Of a stretch of DNA of 64,000 bases, positions 54,677-63,710 are shown piece by piece (position 1 is the stretch's first letter; each line of letters begins with the position of its first letter). The translations under genes were made by a program, and so were the position numbers. The notes beneath the pieces are model-generated. The model searched no databases, was not told the DNA's origin, and worked only from the letters and a program-made list of their open reading frames with translations. Source of the DNA: Luteibacter flocculans (GTDB taxonomy: Bacteria > Pseudomonadota > Gammaproteobacteria > Xanthomonadales > Rhodanobacteraceae); assembly GCF_023612255.1 (NCBI RefSeq), contig NZ_CP063231.1, positions 354,001 through 418,000 on the forward strand. The letters run 5' to 3'.

Positions 54677-55120
54677 TCAGCCCAGCTTTGCCTTGATGCG
54701 GCCCGCCGCGGCGGCCATGTCGGCTCGGCCGGCGGCCTTTTCCTTGACCAGGGCGACGACCTTGCCCATGTCGCGGGCGCTGGTGGCCCCGGACTCGGCA
54801 ATGGCGGCCGTAATGATCGCGTCGAGTTCGGCGTCGTCGAGCTTCGCCGGCAGGTAGCCGTCGATGACGCCCATCTCGTAGCGTTCGATGTCGGCCAGGT
54901 CGGTGCGGCCGGCCTTGTCGTACTGCTCGATCGAGTCGCGGCGCTGCTTCTGCATCTTTTCGAGCACGGCCAGGACCTGGGTGTCGTCCAGTTCGATGCG
55001 CTCGTCCACCTCGCGCTGCTTAATCTGAGCCTGGACCAAGCGAATGACGGCCAGCCGGTCCTTTTCCCCGCCCTTCATGGCGGCCTTCATGTCTTCGGTG
55101 ATCTTTGCCTTGAGACTCAT
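54677..55120 (-). CDS. yqeY: GatB/YqeY domain protein
   Basis: A 147-residue protein of the YqeY family, related to the tail domain of the GatB amidotransferase subunit and able to contact tRNA. Features: LKAKITEDMKAAMKGGEKDR, VLAVLEKMQKQRRDSIEQYD and the helical C-terminus MGKVVALVKEKAAGRADMAA. It follows rpsU on the same strand, a typical order in many bacteria, with a terminator-like hairpin between them. The start at 55120 fits the family; a longer in-frame upstream extension is not needed. Confidence 0.93.
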   Translation of the reverse strand: MSLKAKITEDMKAAMKGGEKDRLAVIRLVQAQIKQREVDERIELDDTQVLAVLEKMQKQRRDSIEQYDKAGRTDLADIERYEMGVIDGYLPAKLDDAELDAIITAAIAESGATSARDMGKVVALVKEKAAGRADMAAAAGRIKAKLG

Positions 55121-55140
55121 CGCTTTTCTCCGGGACGACG

Positions 55141-55173
55141 AAAAGCCGGCCTTACCTTTCGGCAAAGCCGGCT
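55141..55173 (-). terminator. Terminator-like hairpin between rpsU and yqeY
   Basis: On the minus strand AGCCGGC and GCCGGCT (55167-55173 and 55144-55150) pair, followed by four T residues. It lies 80 bases after the rpsU stop and before yqeY. In E. coli a terminator also sits between rpsU and dnaG to lower expression of the distal genes, and this hairpin could do the same. Confidence 0.7.
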
Positions 55174-55253
55174 CGGGATGTTCCGCCTGACTGCGGTGGC
55201 TGCGGGATCGCGCCAGCCGCGATACCATGCCGGCCAAGAGGCCGGATGGTGGA

Positions 55254-55469
55254 TCAGTACATGCGGGTCCGGCGCGTCGTGTCGCGGGACAGACGGCGCA
55301 GGTGACGCTTCACCGCGGCAGCGCGCTTACGCTTACGCTCCTGGGTCGGCTTTTCGTAAAATTCGCGCTTGCGCGTTTCGGCCAGCACGCCAGCCTTCTC
55401 GCACGTACGCTTGAAGCGGCGAAGGGCAAGCTCAAACGGCTCGTTCTCGCGGACTTTAACGCTCGGCAT
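55254..55469 (-). CDS. rpsU: 30S ribosomal protein S21
   Basis: A 71-residue basic ribosomal protein: [20 protein letters not shown], then [20 protein letters not shown] and an Arg/Lys-rich end. S21 helps 16S rRNA pairing with mRNA during initiation. Length and sequence match the proteobacterial family (71 residues in E. coli). It is divergent from tsaD, a gene order kept across many gammaproteobacteria, and leads the yqeY/dnaG group. Confidence 0.98.
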   Translation of the reverse strand: MPSVKVRENEPFELALRRFKRTCEKAGVLAETRKREFYEKPTQERKRKRAAAVKRHLRRLSRDTTRRTRMY

Positions 55470-55534
55470 GGAAACTCCACTTGTTTAAACTGACCCGTGA
55501 AGCCGGGTGAGCCGTGGATTATAACGTGATCGAG

Positions 55535-56578
55535 ATGAGAAATTCAAAGCCTGTTCTGGGCGTGGAAACGTCCTGCGATGAAACGGGCGTCGCGCTGCTC
55601 CGCTGGGACCCGGAAAACCCGGGCCGCGGCCTGCTGTCCCATGCGCTTTTCAGCCAGATTGCCCTGCATGCCGAATACGGCGGCGTGGTGCCGGAATTGG
55701 CCAGCCGCGACCATGTGCGCAAGCTGCTGCCGCTGGTCCGCGAGGCGCTGAAGACGGCCGGGCTGACCCCGGCCGACCTGGGCGGCGTGGCCTATACCGC
55801 GGGCCCGGGCCTGGTCGGTGCGCTGCTGGTGGGGGCTTCCGCGGCGCGAGCCATGGCCTGGGCACTTGGCGTGCCGGCCATCGGCGTACATCACATGGAA
55901 GGCCACCTGCTGGCTCCGTTGCTGGAGGACGACCCGCCGGAGCCGCCGTTCGTGGCGCTGCTGGTCTCGGGCGGCCATTCCATGCTGGTGGAGGTGAAGG
56001 CCATCGGCCAATACCGCATCCTCGGCGACACACTGGATGACGCGGCGGGCGAGGCCTTCGACAAGACCGCCAAACTCATGGGTTTGCCGTATCCGGGCGG
56101 CCCGGCGCTGGCGAAGCTGGCCGAGCAGGGCGTGCCGGGGCGCTTTCGTTTCTCGCGGCCCATGGTCGACCGCCCTGGCCTCGATTTCAGCTTCTCGGGT
56201 CTGAAGACCCAGGTGCTGCTGGCCTGGCAGGCGTCGGATAAGAGCGAGCAGACCCGCGCCGACATCGCTCGCGGGTTCGAGGAAGCCATCGTGGACACGC
56301 TGGCGATCAAGTGCCGTCGCGCGCTGGACGCTACGGGCGCGAAGCGGCTGGTGATTGCCGGCGGCGTGGGCGCGAATCGCCGCTTGCGGGAACAGTTGGC
56401 TCAGGCAGGCGAGGCCGATGGCTTCCGCGTCTACTTTCCGCGTTTGGCGTTCTGCACGGATAACGGGGCCATGATCGCGTTGGCCGGCGCCATCCGCCTG
56501 GCCGCCGGCCAGCATCAGGACGAGACGATCCAGGTCTACCCGCGCTGGAACCTGGAAACGCTGCCCTCGGCCGTCTGA
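55535..56578 (+). CDS. tsaD: tRNA threonylcarbamoyladenosine transferase subunit
   Basis: A 347-residue ASKHA-fold enzyme that, with TsaB and TsaE, adds threonylcarbamoyl to A37 of ANN-decoding tRNAs. Motifs: [16 protein letters not shown] at the N-terminus, metal ligands His120 and His124 in [42 protein letters not shown] and [14 protein letters not shown]. The ATG at 55535 is chosen; a GTG at 55514 would add seven residues. TATAAC lies at 55520-55525, so transcription may begin close to the start codon. Confidence 0.97.
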   Translation: MRNSKPVLGVETSCDETGVALLRWDPENPGRGLLSHALFSQIALHAEYGGVVPELASRDHVRKLLPLVREALKTAGLTPADLGGVAYTAGPGLVGALLVGASAARAMAWALGVPAIGVHHMEGHLLAPLLEDDPPEPPFVALLVSGGHSMLVEVKAIGQYRILGDTLDDAAGEAFDKTAKLMGLPYPGGPALAKLAEQGVPGRFRFSRPMVDRPGLDFSFSGLKTQVLLAWQASDKSEQTRADIARGFEEAIVDTLAIKCRRALDATGAKRLVIAGGVGANRRLREQLAQAGEADGFRVYFPRLAFCTDNGAMIALAGAIRLAAGQHQDETIQVYPRWNLETLPSAV

Positions 56579-56674
56579 TCGCGGGCGATGGTGCGAGATC
56601 GCGCCATCACCCGCTTGCGCGACACCGCCTTCGTCGCCGACCCTGTAACACTTCCTCCAGGCATTACGACCCCC

Positions 56675-57034
56675 ATGGATATCGTCTTTATCGAGGACCT
56701 GCGCATCGACGCGGTCATCGGCATCTACGACTGGGAGCGCCGCATCCGGCAAACCCTGTCGTTCGATCTTGAGATGGCGTTCGACAATCGACGCCCGGCC
56801 GGGAGCGACGACATCGCCCACACCCTCAACTACAAGTCGGTCGCGAAGCGCTTGCAGGCATATGTCGAAGCTTCCAGCTTCGGCCTCGTCGAAACCCTGG
56901 CCGAACGTTGCGCCGAGATCGTGCGCGAGGAATTCGGGGTGAGCTGGGTCCGCCTGAAGCTGTCGAAGCCCGGCGCGGTGCGTGGTGCGCGTGCGGTCGG
57001 TGTGCGGATCGAGCGAGGCACGCGGCCGGCATGA
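56675..57034 (+). CDS. folB: Dihydroneopterin aldolase
   Basis: A 119-residue folate-pathway enzyme converting dihydroneopterin to 6-hydroxymethyl-dihydropterin. Features: IVFIEDLRIDAVIGIYDWER, the central DDIAHTLNYKSVAKRL, SFGLVETLAERCAEIV with the active-site Glu, and WVRLKLSKPGAV with the conserved Lys. The ATG at 56675 matches the family N-terminus. Its stop overlaps the next gene, a mechanosensitive channel, and folK follows that, so two folate genes flank an unrelated membrane gene. Confidence 0.95.
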   Translation: MDIVFIEDLRIDAVIGIYDWERRIRQTLSFDLEMAFDNRRPAGSDDIAHTLNYKSVAKRLQAYVEASSFGLVETLAERCAEIVREEFGVSWVRLKLSKPGAVRGARAVGVRIERGTRPA

Positions 57035-58299
57035 TCGAGCCGGCACGCATCGAAGGGCTGCTCAAGGACACCATCGCGTCGCCGGAACTCCGGCAGTTCG
57101 TCCTCGTGGCGGGTCTGCTCGCCATCGCCTGGATCGTCGGACTGCTCGGCCGGCTGTTCCTGCATCGTGTGGTGCGCGTGGCGACGCGGCACACCGCCTG
57201 GCGCTGGGACGATGCCCTCTACGAGTACGGCACGTTCCGCTGGCTGGCGCGCATGCTTCCTGCCATCGTCGTGTACTACGGCATCGCGTTGTTGATGCCC
57301 GTTGCGGAAGACAGCATCGGAGCGCTCGTGCGCAACGTGGCCGTGTGCTGGATGATCGTCTGCGTGATCGCGGCGATGGCCCGTGCGCTGCTCGCCTTCG
57401 AATCGCTCTACAGCGCCACGCCTGCCGGCAAGCGTTCGATCAAGGGCGTGGTGCAGTTGCTGCAACTCGCGTTGTGGATCGTGGCGCTGGTGCTGGTCGT
57501 CACCAAGCTCACCCATCAGAGCATCGGCCTGCTGCTTTCGGGTATCGGCGCGATGTCCGCCGTGCTGCTGCTGGTGTTCAAAGACACCATCCTCGGCTTC
57601 GTCGCGGGCATCCAGCTCAGCACCAACGACATGCTTCGGGTGGGCGACTGGATCACGATGGCCTCGGCGGGCGTCGATGGCGACGTGATCGACATCACCC
57701 TGCACACGGTCAAGGTGCGCAATTTCGATCGCACCATCGTCACCGTGCCCACTTGGAAGCTCATCGGCGAATCGTTCCAGAACTGGCGCGGCATGACCGA
57801 GTCCGGCGGTCGTCGGATCAAACGCGAGCTTTTCGTGGATGCTGCCTGCGTGCGCTTCCTGGACGAGGCGGAACTGGAACGCTTCGGCAAGGTGCACCTG
57901 CTCAAGGCGTACCTCGAGCGCAAGCGGGAAGACATCCGTAGATGGAACGAGGCCCTGGGTGAGCCGGGCAAGCTGCCGGTGAACCGGCGTCGGCAGACCA
58001 ACATCGGGGCATTCCGCGCCTATGCGGAGGCCTATCTCGCCGCGCACCCCGACGTCCACGACCGGATGACTCGTATGGTCCGCATGCGCGATCCGGGGGC
58101 CCAGGGCATTCCGCTCGAGATCTACTGCTTCACCAACACGGTCGTCTGGCTCGATTACGAGCGCATTCAGGCCGACATCTTCGATCACCTCATCGCGATC
58201 CTTCCCGAGTTCGGCCTGCGCCCGTTCCAGCAGCCTTCCGGTGGGGACGTGCGCGAAGGCGTCGCGGCGCTGCACACCTCGCTGGCGACGGAGGGCTGA
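57031..58299 (+). CDS. MscS-family mechanosensitive channel (YbdG-like)
   Basis: A 422-residue inner-membrane protein with about five membrane helices, the last being the pore-lining GIGAMSAVLLLVFKDTILGFV, followed by the MscS beta domain (GDWITMASAGVDGDVIDITL, VRNFDRTIVTVPTWKLI, then SFQNWRGMTESGGRRIKREL). The large C-terminal part and this signature resemble the E. coli YbdG (MscM-type) branch. It opens on membrane tension to release osmolytes. It overlaps folB by four bases and lies two bases before folK, so it is co-transcribed with folate genes. Confidence 0.92.
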   Translation: MIEPARIEGLLKDTIASPELRQFVLVAGLLAIAWIVGLLGRLFLHRVVRVATRHTAWRWDDALYEYGTFRWLARMLPAIVVYYGIALLMPVAEDSIGALVRNVAVCWMIVCVIAAMARALLAFESLYSATPAGKRSIKGVVQLLQLALWIVALVLVVTKLTHQSIGLLLSGIGAMSAVLLLVFKDTILGFVAGIQLSTNDMLRVGDWITMASAGVDGDVIDITLHTVKVRNFDRTIVTVPTWKLIGESFQNWRGMTESGGRRIKRELFVDAACVRFLDEAELERFGKVHLLKAYLERKREDIRRWNEALGEPGKLPVNRRRQTNIGAFRAYAEAYLAAHPDVHDRMTRMVRMRDPGAQGIPLEIYCFTNTVVWLDYERIQADIFDHLIAILPEFGLRPFQQPSGGDVREGVAALHTSLATEG

Positions 58300-58300
58300 C

Positions 58301-58825
58301 GTGGGCCGCGCCTATCTGAGCCTGGGTTCCAACCTCGACGCCGAGCACTGGCTCGGCCTGGCGGTCGCGGAGCTGCGCGCGCGCTTCGGTCCCCTGGACG
58401 TGTCGCCGGTCTATCGTAGTGCCGCAGTCGGTTTCGACGGGCCCGATTTTCTCAACCTCGCCGTCGCGATGGAAAGCGACCTCGCGCCGGAAGCCCTCAA
58501 CGACTGGCTGCACGCGCTGGAAGACCGCCATGGGCGTGTTCGCGGCGGCGATCGCTACGCGAGCCGCACGCTCGACGTCGACATCGTTCTATACGACGAC
58601 CTGGTGTTGAGCGGCGCGGGTCATTTGCAAATACCGCGTGCCGAGCTGCGCCATGCCTTCGTGCTCAAGCCCCTCGCAGACATTGCTCCCGACCTTCGCC
58701 ACCCGGTCGACGGCCGGACGATGGCGCAGCTCTGGGAGGCATTCCCCAAGGAAAGCGAACCCCTTGTGGTGGACGAGCCCTGCACCCTGGCACTCGCGGG
58801 CCGCGCCTCGTCGCCGGGGGCCTGA
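58301..58825 (+). CDS. folK: 2-amino-4-hydroxy-6-hydroxymethyldihydropteridine pyrophosphokinase
   Basis: A 174-residue kinase acting directly after FolB in folate synthesis, transferring pyrophosphate from ATP. Motifs: RAYLSLGSNLDAEHWLGLAV, VYRSAAVGFDGPDFLNLAVA, ASRTLDVDIVLYDDLVL (metal-binding Asp pair) and IPRAELRHAFVLKPLADIAP. The GTG at 58301 is the only start that fits the family. It follows the channel gene by one base. Confidence 0.95.
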   Translation: MGRAYLSLGSNLDAEHWLGLAVAELRARFGPLDVSPVYRSAAVGFDGPDFLNLAVAMESDLAPEALNDWLHALEDRHGRVRGGDRYASRTLDVDIVLYDDLVLSGAGHLQIPRAELRHAFVLKPLADIAPDLRHPVDGRTMAQLWEAFPKESEPLVVDEPCTLALAGRASSPGA

Positions 58826-58894
58826 CGACGCGGTGGCGGCAGTCACCGCAAGATGCTACAACGCCTCCCACATCGGACAAGGGGGTTCAAGGAA

Positions 58895-59749
58895 ATGGGT
58901 AAGTTCGCACGTAGTTGGGCGCTGATGAAATCCAGCGCCAACATTCTTCGCCAGGACAAGGAGCTGATGCTCTTTCCGCTGCTGGCAGGTCTGGCCTCGC
59001 TGGTGGTGATCGCGACCTTCGCATGGCCCGTCTTCGCACTGGCGTCGAGCCACCACGCGGAGTTTGAAGGCCAGCGCGAGCATGTCTCGCCGATCTTCAT
59101 GCTGGTCAGCTTCCTGTTCTATTTCGTGCAGTACAGCGTGGTGATCTTCTTCAACGTCGCCCTCGCGTCGGCTGCGATGATCCGTCTCGATGGCGGCAAT
59201 CCCACCCTGGGCGACGGCATTCGTGTCGCCATGAGCAAGCTGCCCAACATCATCGGCTATGCGCTGATCTCGGCCACCGTCGGCATGATTCTCCGTGCCC
59301 TGCAGGAGCGTCTTGGCCTGATCGGGCGGATCGTGGTGGGCTTTCTCGGCTTCGGCTGGACGGTTGCGACCTTCCTCGTCGTGCCGGTGCTCGCGGCGCA
59401 GGACGTGGGTCCGGTGGATGCGGTGAAGCGCAGCGCGTCGCTGCTCAAGGACACCTGGGGGGAGAACCTCATCGGCAACGCGGGCATCGGCGTGGCGGGT
59501 GGCATCCTCACCTTCTGCCTGATCTTCGTCAGTGGCGTTCTGTTCTTCGCGGCGGCGAGCACGCATTCGGTGGCCCTGATGGTGGCCGTCGGTGTCGTCG
59601 CCATCATCGCGCTGGTCGCGCTGAGCCTGTTCCAGACGGCCATGCACGGTGTGTATTCGGCGGCGTTGTACCGCTTTGCGCACGACGGCGATCCGGGCCA
59701 GGGCTTCGATCGCGCCCTTCTCGAATCGGCGTTCCGCCAGAAGAAGTAA
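58895..59749 (+). CDS. Multi-pass membrane protein of unknown function (DUF6159-like)
   Basis: A 284-residue inner-membrane protein with five or six helices, for example LMLFPLLAGLASLVVIATFA, FMLVSFLFYFVQYSVVIFFN, GYALISATVGMILRALQ and VALMVAVGVVAIIALVALSL. The N-terminal motif MGKFARSWALMKSSANILRQ with DKELMLFPLLAG is typical of a widespread uncharacterised family. AAGGAA precedes the ATG at 58895. A strong bidirectional hairpin follows its stop. No function is known. Confidence 0.82.
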   Translation: MGKFARSWALMKSSANILRQDKELMLFPLLAGLASLVVIATFAWPVFALASSHHAEFEGQREHVSPIFMLVSFLFYFVQYSVVIFFNVALASAAMIRLDGGNPTLGDGIRVAMSKLPNIIGYALISATVGMILRALQERLGLIGRIVVGFLGFGWTVATFLVVPVLAAQDVGPVDAVKRSASLLKDTWGENLIGNAGIGVAGGILTFCLIFVSGVLFFAAASTHSVALMVAVGVVAIIALVALSLFQTAMHGVYSAALYRFAHDGDPGQGFDRALLESAFRQKK

Positions 59750-59753
59750 GCAC

Positions 59754-59784
59754 AACGGGCCGCCTCAGGGCGGCCCGTTCTTTC
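59754..59784. terminator. Strong bidirectional terminator hairpin
   Basis: AACGGGCCGCC (59754-59764) pairs with GGCGGCCCGTT (59769-59779) around four bases, followed by TTCTTT on the plus strand. It lies between the convergent membrane protein gene and the pteridine reductase gene. Confidence 0.85.
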
Positions 59785-59790
59785 AGGGGA

Positions 59791-60528
59791 TCAGATGGCG
59801 AGCGCTCGTCCGCCATCCACACGCACGACCTGTCCGGTCGTGTAGTGCGCGTCCAGCAGCAACCAGCGCACCGCTTCCGCCACGTCCTCCGGTTCGCCCT
59901 TGCGACCGAGCGGCGTTTTCGCGATCAAGGCCTCCGCCGCCTCTTCGGGCTTGCCCGAGGTGGGCCACAGGATCGCGCCGGGAGCCACGGCATTTACCCG
60001 GACCTCGGGGGCCAGTTCTTTCGCGAGTGCCTGGGTGAGCATGGCCAGCGCGGCTTTCGCCATCGAATACACCGGATGGCCGGCGAGCGGCCGTTCCGCA
60101 TAGATATCGACGATGTTGACGATGGCACCCCTGGCGTCACGCAGCGCGGGCGCGGCAGCCTGGGCGAGGAAGAAGGGCGCGCGCGCGTTGGCGGCAAACA
60201 GGTCGTCCCATTGCGCGGGCGTGGTCTGGCCGACCGGCGTGGGGTAGAAGGCCGACGCGTTATTGACCAGGCCGTCGAGACGTCCGTACCGATCCAGCAC
60301 GGTGTCGATGAGCTGCGCCGGTGTCGCATCGTCCGAAAGCGAACCGGAACAGGTCATGGCGCTGTCTGCGCGTGCCTCGTTGAGCGCGCGTGCCAGAGCA
60401 GTGGCCTCGTCCGCGGAGTCGCGGTAGTGAATGGCGACATCGCATCCGGCGACATGCAGGCGGCGCACGATGGCAGCGCCAACGCGGCGCGCGCCTCCGG
60501 TGACCAGGACGACGGGGGGCTTGTTCAT
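59791..60528 (-). CDS. folM: Pteridine reductase (SDR family, FolM-like)
   Basis: A 245-residue NADPH-dependent short-chain dehydrogenase. The cofactor motif is TGGARRVG (the TGxxxRxG variant of pteridine reductases, with Arg in place of the usual Gly), followed by LVNNASAFYPTP and the catalytic region VDIYAERPLAGHPVYSMAKA, where Asp replaces the common Ser. These features separate it from ordinary SDRs and point to reduction of dihydrofolate, dihydrobiopterin or dihydromonapterin. It is convergent with the folB-folK strand group, so pterin genes cluster here. Confidence 0.85.
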   Translation of the reverse strand: MNKPPVVLVTGGARRVGAAIVRRLHVAGCDVAIHYRDSADEATALARALNEARADSAMTCSGSLSDDATPAQLIDTVLDRYGRLDGLVNNASAFYPTPVGQTTPAQWDDLFAANARAPFFLAQAAAPALRDARGAIVNIVDIYAERPLAGHPVYSMAKAALAMLTQALAKELAPEVRVNAVAPGAILWPTSGKPEEAAEALIAKTPLGRKGEPEDVAEAVRWLLLDAHYTTGQVVRVDGGRALAI

Positions 60529-60645
60529 TGGAACTCCAATTCAGCGCCCACGGAGCTTGCCGCAATGGGCGCTCGTCGTCACCTCGGTCGGGAGCGCCGG
60601 CCACCGCGGCGCGAGTGGTCGGCCTTGCGCGGAATGGCTTTGCGC

Positions 60646-61329
60646 TTACGCGTCCGCGTGCCGCGAGAGCGTCTCGTCGGTGGGGACCAGATCGCCGCCC
60701 TCGACGTGCACATCGCCACTGAAGAGGTCCATGGCAGTCTTGGCGACCTGATTCGTGTCGTAATAGGCGTAGGCGCCGACGCCGAGCGCGCCCACGACCG
60801 GCAGCCAGCGAGAGATGCCCTTGCCGACTGCGCGCTTTGACACGCTCATGCCGATGCGACCGGCCAGCTTCTGCAACACGCCCGTGGCCGCGGTGCGGAA
60901 CACCAGACGGTCGCCGACGCGAATGGCAACGTCACGAAAGGCCTGCGCGGCCGTGTGACGGAACAGGCACCACAACATCTGCTCGCGGCCCAGCGTGGCC
61001 GTCTTGCCGTAGGCCGCGGCAATGTCGCTCACGAGTTGCCCCTGGATGCGCCAGATGGCGACCAGCTCAGGCAGCACGGTCAGCCAGCCGAGCGGCCCCG
61101 GCGGCAGGGCGAGCGAGCCCGCCGTGAGCGCCGCCTTGTTGGCGGCGGCCTTGGTCAGGCGATGGCACGCTTCTTCCGCACTGCCCACGCTGGCGCGCGG
61201 TACGTCGCTTGCCGGGATCTGGCTCACGAAGTCGAGGATGGCCCGGGTGACGGGGCTCTCGTCGCGTCCGACGACGACCGGAACGATTTCCTTGGACGTC
61301 GAGGTCTGGGATGCGTCGCGCTTCGCCAT
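60646..61329 (-). CDS. EcsC-like protein of unknown function
   Basis: A 227-residue protein resembling the EcsC family. The middle region is hydrophobic and glycine-rich (AALTAGSLALPPGPLGWLTV, then LPELVAIWRIQGQLVSDIAA), the latter typical of EcsC, followed by WLPVVGALGVGAYAYYDTNQ near the C-terminus, a pattern of peripheral membrane association. The ATG at 61329 begins MAKRDASQTSTSKEIVPVV. It is divergent from a TonB receptor gene over 165 bases. No enzymatic motif is seen. Confidence 0.75.
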   Translation of the reverse strand: MAKRDASQTSTSKEIVPVVVGRDESPVTRAILDFVSQIPASDVPRASVGSAEEACHRLTKAAANKAALTAGSLALPPGPLGWLTVLPELVAIWRIQGQLVSDIAAAYGKTATLGREQMLWCLFRHTAAQAFRDVAIRVGDRLVFRTAATGVLQKLAGRIGMSVSKRAVGKGISRWLPVVGALGVGAYAYYDTNQVAKTAMDLFSGDVHVEGGDLVPTDETLSRHADA

Positions 61330-61459
61330 CGTTTTCTCCGGGTGACTGGCCTGACATGGTGGCGGCGGCCACGTGAGTCGCCCATGAAGCGAAAGTCGGC
61401 AGAAAGGTTGCACCCGCATAGTCGCGTCGCCGAATTCCCCGTTGGCACGTCCGCATATA

Positions 61460-61472
61460 GTTACGTTATAAC
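61460..61472 (+). promoter_or_regulatory. Zur-like box upstream of a TonB receptor
   Basis: GTTACGTTATAAC matches 11 of 13 positions of the gammaproteobacterial Zur core GTTATAWTATAAC, and the following ATTCTC extends the right half-site as in E. coli. TATAAC also looks like a -10 hexamer, so a bound repressor would block transcription. It lies 22 bases before the receptor start codon. Confidence 0.5.
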
Positions 61473-61494
61473 ATTCTCTTAGAAGAAGGCCCTC

Positions 61495-63600
61495 ATGCCC
61501 CGTCTCCGCCTCGCGTTCTGCATCGCCCTCGCCCTGTCCGCCCCCGTCATGGCCGACGACGCCCCGCCGCAAAAGGCCACGAACCTCGGTGAGGTGGACG
61601 TCACCGCGCGTCTCGACGAAGCGCGTAACAGCTTGTCGCCCGATACCGGCAGCAGCCAGTACGTCATGGACCGGCAGACGATCCAGGCGCTGCCTTTGGG
61701 CGATTCGACGCCGCTCAACCAGGTGGTCTTGCAGGCGCCGGGCGTGGTGCAGGATTCCTATGGCCAGCTCCACGTGCGCGGCGACCACGCCAACCTCCAG
61801 TACCGCATCAACGGCGTGCTCATTCCGGAGAGCATCGGCGGGTTCGGCCAGACGCTGGATGCGCGAATGATCCAGAACGTGAAGCTGCTGACCGGCGCGC
61901 TGCCCGCGCAGTACGGCGAGCGCACGGCGGCGGTCGTCGACATCACCACGCGGAACGCTACCCAGGACGGCGTCGGCGGAAGCGTCGGCATCACGGGCGG
62001 CCAGTTCGGAACGTTCAATCCGAATGCCACCCTGTTCGGGCGCAGCGGCAACTGGAGCGGTTTCTTCACCGCCAACTATCTCGAGAACGACGTGGGTATC
62101 GAGAACCCCACGTCCAGCCGCAAGCCGATCCACGACCACACCAACCAGGTGAAGGCGTTCGGCGATATCTCCTACCTCATCAACAACGACACGCGCCTCA
62201 GCTTTATGTTCGGCGCGACCAACAACCGGTTCGAGATTCCGAACAACCCCAACCAGACGCCGTCGTTCGGTTATCTCGACGTGACCAACTTCGACTCCGC
62301 CCAGCTCAACGAGCGCCAGCAGGAAAAGACCCGCTTCGGCGTGCTCAGCCTGCAGGGCAAGCTCGGCGAGACCGCGTATCAGGTATCGGCGGGGCAGCGC
62401 TACAGCAGCCTGGCGTTCACCCCGGACGACATCGGCGACCTCATGTTCAACGGCGTGGCGTCCGACGTGCAGCGCACGAACCGCGCAAGCACGCTGCAAG
62501 CCGACTTCTCGACGCCGTTGGGCGACAACCACACGCTGCGCTACGGCATCTATGGTGCGTTCGAACGTGCCAGCGCAAACAACAACGCCCTCGTGTTCCC
62601 CGCCGATGCCGATGGCAATCAGACCTCGACCACGCCGATCAACGTCGTCGATGCCAGCCGGATCATCGCGCGCACCTATGCCCTGTACCTGCAGGACGAG
62701 TGGAGCATTGGCGAGAAGTGGACGGTGAACTACGGCGTGCGCGCCGATCGCTATGACGCCTTCCGCCCTGAAAGCCAGCTCAGCCCGCGCGTCGGCCTGG
62801 TGTACCAGCCGACCGACAGCACCACGATCCACGCCGGCTTCTCCCGCTACTTCACGCCGCCGGCCACGGAAATGATCTCGCCGACGTCGATCGCGAAGTT
62901 CGCCGGCACGACCAATGCGTTGCCGGGTGCCGGTAACGACACCCCGCTGGCGGAACGATCGAGCTACTACGACGTGGGCATCTCGCAGAAGTTCGGCGAT
63001 GCGTGGACCGTCGGTCTCGACAGTTACTCGCGTCACGTCTCGCGCATTCAGGACGAAGGTCAGTTCGGTGCCGCGCTGGTCTACTCGACGTTCAACTACG
63101 ACCAGGGCAAGGTGAAGGGCGACGAGCTCACGGTGAACTACGACGGCGGCGCGTTGACCGCGTATTTCAACTTCGCCTACAACCGTTCCGTCGGCAAGCG
63201 CATCATCACGGGTCAGTACAACTTCAATCCCGACGACCTCGCGTACATCCAGGATCATTTCATCCACCTGGATCACGACCAGAAGTACACCTCGTCGGGC
63301 GGGATCAGCTACGCGTTCGCAGACTCCACGCGTATCGGCGCCGATTACCTGTTCGGCTCGGGCCTGCGTCGCGACGGCATCGTGCCGAACGGCGACACCA
63401 TGCCCGCGTACTTCCAGCTCAACCTGAGCGTGTCGCGCGACTTCCACCTGACCTCCGCAGGTGCCACCCACGCGCAACTGGCGCTGGTGAACGCCCTGGA
63501 TCGTACCTACGAGCTTCGCGACGGCTCGGGCATCGGCGTGGGGGCGCCGCAGTTCGGTCCGCGGCGTGGCGTGTTCCTTTCGCTCCAGCAGGACTTCTGA
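61495..63600 (+). CDS. TonB-dependent receptor, possible zinc receptor
   Basis: A 701-residue outer-membrane receptor: signal peptide (RLAFCIALALSAPVMA), TonB-box-like LGEVDVTARL, plug domain (TPLNQVVLQAPGVVQDSYGQ, LHVRGDHANLQYRINGVLIP, LTGALPAQYGERTAAVVDI) and a beta barrel ending in FLSLQQDF with the expected terminal Phe. Loops contain histidines (KPIHDHTNQ, QDHFIHLDHDQK). With a Zur-like site upstream, zinc uptake in the manner of ZnuD is possible, but the sequence alone fits several TonB ligands. A GC hairpin (63607-63637) follows the stop. Confidence 0.88.
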   Translation: MPRLRLAFCIALALSAPVMADDAPPQKATNLGEVDVTARLDEARNSLSPDTGSSQYVMDRQTIQALPLGDSTPLNQVVLQAPGVVQDSYGQLHVRGDHANLQYRINGVLIPESIGGFGQTLDARMIQNVKLLTGALPAQYGERTAAVVDITTRNATQDGVGGSVGITGGQFGTFNPNATLFGRSGNWSGFFTANYLENDVGIENPTSSRKPIHDHTNQVKAFGDISYLINNDTRLSFMFGATNNRFEIPNNPNQTPSFGYLDVTNFDSAQLNERQQEKTRFGVLSLQGKLGETAYQVSAGQRYSSLAFTPDDIGDLMFNGVASDVQRTNRASTLQADFSTPLGDNHTLRYGIYGAFERASANNNALVFPADADGNQTSTTPINVVDASRIIARTYALYLQDEWSIGEKWTVNYGVRADRYDAFRPESQLSPRVGLVYQPTDSTTIHAGFSRYFTPPATEMISPTSIAKFAGTTNALPGAGNDTPLAERSSYYDVGISQKFGDAWTVGLDSYSRHVSRIQDEGQFGAALVYSTFNYDQGKVKGDELTVNYDGGALTAYFNFAYNRSVGKRIITGQYNFNPDDLAYIQDHFIHLDHDQKYTSSGGISYAFADSTRIGADYLFGSGLRRDGIVPNGDTMPAYFQLNLSVSRDFHLTSAGATHAQLALVNALDRTYELRDGSGIGVGAPQFGPRRGVFLSLQQDF

Positions 63601-63606
63601 CGCGAC

Positions 63607-63637
63607 GGAGGGCGGCTGCCTAAGGCGGCCGCCCTCC
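63607..63637 (+). terminator. GC-rich hairpin after the TonB receptor
   Basis: GGAGGGCGGC (63607-63616) pairs with GCCGCCCTCC (63628-63637), with GCC/GGC pairing inside the loop. It directly follows the receptor stop. No T tract follows, so the terminator role is likely but unproven. Confidence 0.5.
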
Positions 63638-63710
63638 GGGTGCGGGAGCCCTGCACCCCCCGGCGACGGCCATCCGTTATCCTGCGCGTTCGACCCCGAA
63701 CGTGTACGGC

